NCBI GenBank assembly: GCA_033763635.1
Contig: JANRKG010000059.1
Coordinates: forward strand, 1-18,448
Length of the DNA: 18,448 bases
From: JANRKG01 sp033763635
Lineage (GTDB): Bacteria; Cyanobacteriota; Cyanobacteriia; GCF-001939115
Direction of reading: 5' to 3'
Both the position numbers and the translations under genes were made by a program. The notes under the pieces were generated by a model, which saw nothing but the letters and a program-made list of their open reading frames with translations, did not search any database and was not told where the DNA came from. Below are positions 14,359 through 18,448 of this stretch, piece after piece. Position 1 is the stretch's first letter; the number at the start of each line of letters is the position of its first letter.

Positions 14359-15729
14359 ATGCATCTATTCCTTCGTTTCAGGCGATCGTTCATTCGTTTT
14401 CTCCTTGCAATTCTTGCCCTCACCCTCGCTTTGACAGGTCAAGGGTGGTGGCCCTCCCACTTGCCAGCCCTTGCGCGATCCAGCCCTTCGATTCCCTTAA
14501 GTCTGTATCAAGGTGCGCCCGTGATTGACCCCAACCGATTTACCTTCGGCAGTCTACCTGCCTTTAACCAGGAGGGGGGATTACAAGTGTCCAATACCAT
14601 TGTTGCGGCGCTCGGATTTGATCCATCAATTGCTTGGAAAGTAGGCGATCGTCCCGCAAATGTGCTAAAAATCGGCACATTTAGAAATGTGTTTGATTTG
14701 GAAAAACTGACGTTGCAGGGAATTCAAACCCTCACCGGAACCTCACTGTCAGGGGTCAAGCTGCAAGCCTTTGAGATGATGTCCTGGCAATCTATGCAAA
14801 CTTTGGTAGAGGCAATTCCAGGCTTCCGAGATCTGCCGATCGAACGGGTGAAGCCGATCGCTGATCTCGTTAGCGGAGTGCTCCCCCAGGGGAATCCCTT
14901 ACTTCGCGTTGGTGATGTCCTTGAAGAGTTTCCCGAATTGGCTCAAACTGCACTAGGAGAAATCTTGAATTTGGAAAACTATTCTCTGAGTTCCATTCCA
15001 GGTTTATTGACAACGAAATTTGAGAAGTTTTATGAGTCTGGAATGAGTTCTCTGGCAGGAATTCCAGGGCTGGATCAGGTTGTTGCTTCCAACTTTCCTA
15101 TTCCCCTTTCCCTTCCCGTTGGCGGCTTGGTCAGTCGTCTGGATATTACCCTAAATACGGTGGAAAAGAATCGCAGCAACCCTCGCCCCATTAGTGGAAG
15201 TTACAAAGCGGGTTTCAGTGTTTCCTGCCAAGCGCGATGTTCCCAGTTGGAAGTGACCAATCCGAATGGGGGCCAGTGGATTGCAGGGGATGAACAGCGA
15301 GTTCCAGGTGGGGAAGGGCCATTGGGACAGGTGTTTGAAGGGAAAGAACCAACGGGTAGACATCCCTATGGTCCAGTTTTTAAGGTCGTTGTTGCAAATG
15401 TGGACGAAGCATCAGGAACGGCTGAAACGCAACTCTTTTTTCGCTTTTGCTTTCGCAATGCCTTCGTAGATCTGGGCTGCACTCCCTATGGCATCGGTCC
15501 AATTCCCTTTCTCCCCCATCGTGAAAAAGACTGGCTGTTCCTGGGAATTGGGGAGTTTGGGGAGGTTGCAGCAGGAACAAGTGAACCTGTAAATCATGTT
15601 TCCCATTTACCGTTCCCTGCCATTCAGCCCTCGCGTCCCAATCCTTCCCAACGCCGATCGCAGCCGAATTTACCCCTTCCTAAACGATCGATCGATCCAG
15701 ACTATGGCTTTGCAATCCTTTCTGAATAG
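14359..15729 (+). CDS. Exported protein of unknown function with IPG repeats and four cysteines
   Basis: I do not recognise this 456-residue protein. It begins with a basic stretch and a hydrophobic signal peptide (cleavage probably after ALA at about residue 39). Residues about 65-250 are mostly helical and contain three IPGF/IPGL elements (153-156, 213-216, 235-238), each preceded by a similar polar-Leu pattern, suggesting a degenerate helical repeat. The second part (about 255-410) is strand- and glycine-rich and holds all four cysteines of the mature protein (Cys290, Cys294, Cys364, Cys374), which could make two disulfides. The tail is proline-rich. Lying between the VirB9-like and coupling-protein genes on the same strand with a 47-bp gap, it is probably a system-specific envelope or surface component. 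No enzymatic motif is visible. No Shine-Dalgarno is seen before its start. Confidence 0.8.
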   Translation: MHLFLRFRRSFIRFLLAILALTLALTGQGWWPSHLPALARSSPSIPLSLYQGAPVIDPNRFTFGSLPAFNQEGGLQVSNTIVAALGFDPSIAWKVGDRPANVLKIGTFRNVFDLEKLTLQGIQTLTGTSLSGVKLQAFEMMSWQSMQTLVEAIPGFRDLPIERVKPIADLVSGVLPQGNPLLRVGDVLEEFPELAQTALGEILNLENYSLSSIPGLLTTKFEKFYESGMSSLAGIPGLDQVVASNFPIPLSLPVGGLVSRLDITLNTVEKNRSNPRPISGSYKAGFSVSCQARCSQLEVTNPNGGQWIAGDEQRVPGGEGPLGQVFEGKEPTGRHPYGPVFKVVVANVDEASGTAETQLFFRFCFRNAFVDLGCTPYGIGPIPFLPHREKDWLFLGIGEFGEVAAGTSEPVNHVSHLPFPAIQPSRPNPSQRRSQPNLPLPKRSIDPDYGFAILSE

Positions 15730-15732
15730 CCG

Positions 15733-16299
15733 ATGCGTTACCAATATTGGTTTTACAGCAGTGTTATTGGAGCCTTAATTCTTACAGGGTTGGGAATTGA
15801 ATTTTACAAATCATCGCCACCGATCGCCCTCCCTACCCATCATTCCATTCCCAGGACACTTCCTACAGAAATTCGTAGATGCTTACCTGCTCAAGGAAGT
15901 TGGAAATTACAAGCAAAAGTGACAGCAAGTAGGATAGATTATTATGCCGTTGGTTCCCACTTTCCAGAGGGATATCGTCAGTTTTTAATTGCTCTCAATT
16001 CTCACTCCCAATGTCATTCTTTATTGCCTGACGATCGTCGCTTACCCGACAACTTCTTGAGTGCTTACGTTTCAGAAGCCTTAGCCCGTCAAGTGATGCT
16101 TCAGTTCTATCTGAGCCGAATTCAACAGGCAGGAGGGAAGGAAGTGTTTCAGCAACAATTTTGGGCAAAATCCCGATCCCTGAACACGGAAAAAGCTTAC
16201 CTCTCTCCCGAACAGGGCTGGGCTTTGGGACAATTGGGTATTTCCATTCCCAAGAACATTAGAGTTATCTCCGCCACAGAATACCTCAAATTACTTTAA
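15733..16299 (+). CDS. Membrane-anchored or secreted protein of unknown function
   Basis: This 188-residue protein starts three bases after the previous stop, so translation is probably coupled. One N-terminal hydrophobic helix (about 7-24) could be a signal anchor. The remainder is a soluble, presumably periplasmic domain with two cysteines (Cys50, Cys94), a helical middle (about 105-145) and a C-terminal segment (YLSPEQGWALGQLGISIPK) that I cannot assign to a family. It always shares strand and tight spacing with the secretion genes here, so a role in the same machine is the simplest inference. No catalytic motif is visible. Confidence 0.75.
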   Translation: MRYQYWFYSSVIGALILTGLGIEFYKSSPPIALPTHHSIPRTLPTEIRRCLPAQGSWKLQAKVTASRIDYYAVGSHFPEGYRQFLIALNSHSQCHSLLPDDRRLPDNFLSAYVSEALARQVMLQFYLSRIQQAGGKEVFQQQFWAKSRSLNTEKAYLSPEQGWALGQLGISIPKNIRVISATEYLKLL

Positions 16300-16311
16300 C
16301 CCTCGGTCTCC

Positions 16312-17988
16312 ATGTCTTCCAGCATCTCTACCGCTTCCACAGTTCCTTCCAATCCCCTTCAACCCCTGCTAACCCCCAACGGGATTCTCCTCCTGACCTG
16401 TCTGACTGGGGTCGCTGTGTTATCTTCCCTGAAACCCAAAAATAGACGGAAGCAACTGGCAACCTCTCAGTTTGCGGGAATTAAAGAAAAGGCAAGCGCC
16501 CGTCAAAAGGCTCACCGACAAATGCGGGAGCGTCGCCGGAATGCAGTCACACTTTACATCGGAAAACCCACTCTCAAGCCCCAAGTCAAAAAGGGAGAGA
16601 TCTCCTGGAGGGTAGGAAACGATCGCCATACCTTTTACCTCCCGGATGCCCAGCGTGGGATTGCCGTCTGTGGAGGACCGGGTTCTGGCAAAACCTTTTC
16701 GGTGATTGATCCCTGCGTGCGATCGGTGATTGATCAGGGATTTCCGATCATTCTGTACGACTTCAAGTATCCAACCCAATCGGCACGATTGGCAGGATAT
16801 GCAGTCAATGCAGGGTATGACGTGAAAGTGTTCGCACCAGGATTTCCAGAGTCAGAGGTGTGCAATCCCCTCGACTTCTTGCGGGATGAGACAGATTCTT
16901 TGATGGCGAGACAAATTGCAACTGTTCTCAACAAAAACTTCCAGCTTTCTGCCCAGGCATCCGAGGATTCTTTTTTCTCAGATGCAGGGGATCAGTTGAT
17001 CGAAGCGCTTCTGATGCTGGTGAAGGGAACTCGTTATCCTGACCTGATAATGGCTCAGGGCTTTTTGAGTGTGGAGAATTTGACCGATCGCCTCTCCAAA
17101 GCAGACTTGAACCCCTGGCTACGCACAAGTTTTGGACAGTTATTCTCTGTTGCTAAGTCAGAGAAAACCCTATCGGGAATTACAGGAACGGCCTTCAAAG
17201 TGATGAACCGGATGGTAAAACCGGGGATTGTCAATGCCTTTTGTGGTCAGTCCACCATTCCCTTAGATTTGCAGGGGAAACAGTTATTGATCCTGGGTAT
17301 GGATCGGGAACGACGGGATGTGTTGGGTCCGTTGCTGGCAACCATCTTACACATGATTGTCACTCGTAATGTGGTCAAGAAGCGGCAAGACCCTTTGGTT
17401 GTGGCTCTGGATGAGTTGCCAACCCTCTACCTCCCCAATCTGCACCAGTGGTTAAACGAAAACCGGGAAGATGGATTGGCCTGTCTCATCGGTTTTCAGA
17501 ATATTGTGCAATTGGAAAAGGCGTATGGAAAGGAATTGGCACGGGCGGTTCTGGGGGGCTGCGCGACCAAGGCAATTTTCAATCCGCAGGAACCGGATTC
17601 TGCCCAACTGTTTTCGAGTTACCTGGGGGAAGAGGAGGTGAAGTATCAGCAGAAGTCTCGAAATCAAGGCGGGGGGAAAGCCAGCCACACCCTATCTGAA
17701 CAGGAGAAAACTCGCAAATTGTTTGAGCCAAGCCAGTTTCTCAAACTTCGAAGTGGTAGCTGTATTCTCATCAGCCCCGCTTTTGAGAATCGGCAGGAAG
17801 CTTCTCTCCCGATGCAAGTGAGTATTCAGGTGCCCAAAGCAGATTTAAACCTCATGCAGTTCAGTGAACTGGCCTGGGAAGACCTCCGCACCAGGTTAAT
17901 TGCCGAGAGTCGCCAGGTAGAATATTCGCGCCAGGATATTCTCAGACGCTATGAGGAGATCGATCGCCTGTTTCCCGACAGAAAATAA
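16312..17988 (+). CDS. VirD4/TraG/TraD-type coupling ATPase
   Basis: This 558-residue protein is the substrate receptor of a T4SS: coupling ATPases bring DNA-protein complexes or effector proteins to the channel. One membrane helix lies at about 22-40, followed by a basic stretch. Walker A is CGGPGSGKTFS (Lys127) and is followed by IILYDFKYPTQS. The all-alpha region includes SFFSDAGDQLIEALLMLVKG. Walker B is VVALDELPTL (Asp367, Glu368), followed by LACLIGFQNIVQLEKAYGKE, the conserved Gln motif, and ATKAIFNPQEPDSAQLFSSY, as in the TraM-recognition region of TraD/TraG. Classical VirD4 proteins have two N-terminal helices; only one is seen here. No relaxase gene accompanies it. Start ATG-16312 has no good Shine-Dalgarno, and the gene follows the previous stop by 12 bp, closing the operon. 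Confidence 0.88.
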   Translation: MSSSISTASTVPSNPLQPLLTPNGILLLTCLTGVAVLSSLKPKNRRKQLATSQFAGIKEKASARQKAHRQMRERRRNAVTLYIGKPTLKPQVKKGEISWRVGNDRHTFYLPDAQRGIAVCGGPGSGKTFSVIDPCVRSVIDQGFPIILYDFKYPTQSARLAGYAVNAGYDVKVFAPGFPESEVCNPLDFLRDETDSLMARQIATVLNKNFQLSAQASEDSFFSDAGDQLIEALLMLVKGTRYPDLIMAQGFLSVENLTDRLSKADLNPWLRTSFGQLFSVAKSEKTLSGITGTAFKVMNRMVKPGIVNAFCGQSTIPLDLQGKQLLILGMDRERRDVLGPLLATILHMIVTRNVVKKRQDPLVVALDELPTLYLPNLHQWLNENREDGLACLIGFQNIVQLEKAYGKELARAVLGGCATKAIFNPQEPDSAQLFSSYLGEEEVKYQQKSRNQGGGKASHTLSEQEKTRKLFEPSQFLKLRSGSCILISPAFENRQEASLPMQVSIQVPKADLNLMQFSELAWEDLRTRLIAESRQVEYSRQDILRRYEEIDRLFPDRK

Positions 17989-17998
17989 TGCCGCGTCC

Positions 17999-18448
17999 CT
18001 ACCCGATCGCGTATCCCTCTTGAACCCCATGCAACTGTTTGACTGGCGTTTCCGCAGGTTTACCAATCAGGTATCCCTGAACGAAGGTTGCACCGTGCTG
18101 TTGAACCCAATCTAATTCTTCGACGGTTTCGATTCCCTCTGCGATCGTCTGAATGTTCAGAGATTGGGTAATCTCCAAAATTTTTTCTGTAATCAAAGCT
18201 TTATAACTATCTTGATGCACATTGCGTAGTAATTGCATATCTAATTTGATGAAATTAGGACGCAATTCGTAGATCAAATTCAGATTCGAATAACCTGCCC
18301 CAAAATCATCCAGGGCCACTAGAAAACCCGCTTCCTGGTAGAACTTGAGAATGCTCTTGAGATGGTCTAGATCCTGGGGTTTATCGGATTCAATAACCTC
18401 AAAAACGATGTTTTCATGGGGAATGTTGGCTTCATCGATCGCCCGAAC
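17999..18448 (-). CDS. EAL-domain protein (c-di-GMP phosphodiesterase), N-terminal part outside window
   Basis: The frame on the minus strand is open from base 18448, so the 149 residues present are the C-terminal two thirds of an EAL domain. Visible motifs are EVIES (conserved Glu of the metal site), VALDDFGAGYSNL (the DDFGTGYSS motif with catalytic Asp pair), FIKLDMQLL (Lys-Leu-Asp), TIAEGIETVEEL (second Glu) and FVQGYLIGKP. These are the residues of an active phosphodiesterase that cleaves cyclic di-GMP, a messenger that switches between motility and attachment. What precedes the EAL domain (PAS, GAF, GGDEF or receiver) lies beyond the window. The gene converges on the coupling-protein gene with 10 bp between stop codons, so it belongs to a different transcription unit. 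Confidence 0.93.
   Translation of the reverse strand, partial: VRAIDEANIPHENIVFEVIESDKPQDLDHLKSILKFYQEAGFLVALDDFGAGYSNLNLIYELRPNFIKLDMQLLRNVHQDSYKALITEKILEITQSLNIQTIAEGIETVEELDWVQQHGATFVQGYLIGKPAETPVKQLHGVQEGYAIG

Noticed and set aside
17989..17998. Bidirectional terminator between the converging coupling-protein and EAL genes
   Set aside because: Only 10 bp separate the stop codons and no hairpin with a T-run is visible there.
1..18448. CRISPR array, tRNA, att-site repeats or insertion sequence at the edges of the secretion block
   Set aside because: No regularly spaced repeats, cloverleaf-like sequence, transposase or integrase frame, or matching direct repeats were found by eye at 4859-4993 or 17989-18000.

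Overview
The window looks cyanobacterial. CGATCG palindromes, the core of the cyanobacterial HIP1 repeat, are scattered over all genes, with exact GCGATCGC octamers at 2303-2310 and 5652-5659. The first three genes also have the architecture of a cyanobacterial taxis (Pix/Tax/Hmp-type) cluster. No rRNA, tRNA, CRISPR array, transposase, integrase or relaxase is visible. Genus cannot be decided from the sequence.

Region 1 (1-4858, + strand) is the 3' part of a chemotaxis/phototaxis operon. It holds a 5'-truncated methyl-accepting protein, a second complete CHASE3-type methyl-accepting protein with an almost identical signalling tip, and a CheA-type hybrid kinase (Hpt, dimerisation, ATPase, CheW-like and receiver domains). 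In related cyanobacterial loci such operons steer type IV pilus motility. Genes for CheY- and CheW-like partners would be expected just upstream, outside the window.

Region 2 (4994-17988, + strand, about 13 kb) is a compact run of eleven tightly spaced genes that I read as a divergent type IV secretion (T4SS) or conjugation-like envelope machine. The order is VirB2/TrbC-like pilin, VirB3-like membrane protein, VirB4-like ATPase, VirB5/TrbJ-like secreted helical protein, VirB6/TrbL-like polytopic protein, secreted TPR protein, VirB8-like, VirB10/TrbI-like, VirB9-like, two exported proteins of unknown function, and a VirD4/TraG-type coupling ATPase. Only the two ATPases are recognisable from strong motifs. 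The other assignments rest on topology, weak motif resemblance and gene order. No VirB11, VirB1, VirB7 lipoprotein, relaxase or DNA-processing gene is present. The machine could therefore be a remnant or part of an integrated conjugative element, or a domesticated system for protein export, DNA handling or surface appendages. Short gaps and TAATG/ATGA overlaps suggest one long transcript, possibly starting in the 135-bp gap at 4859-4993, where an inverted repeat lies just upstream of the first gene.

Region 3 (17999-18448, - strand) is the 3' part of an EAL-domain protein, a probable cyclic-di-GMP phosphodiesterase or EAL receptor. It converges on the coupling-protein gene with only 10 bp between the stop codons. 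The secretion block thus sits between a taxis operon and a c-di-GMP gene, both of ordinary chromosomal type, with no visible mobility gene at either edge.
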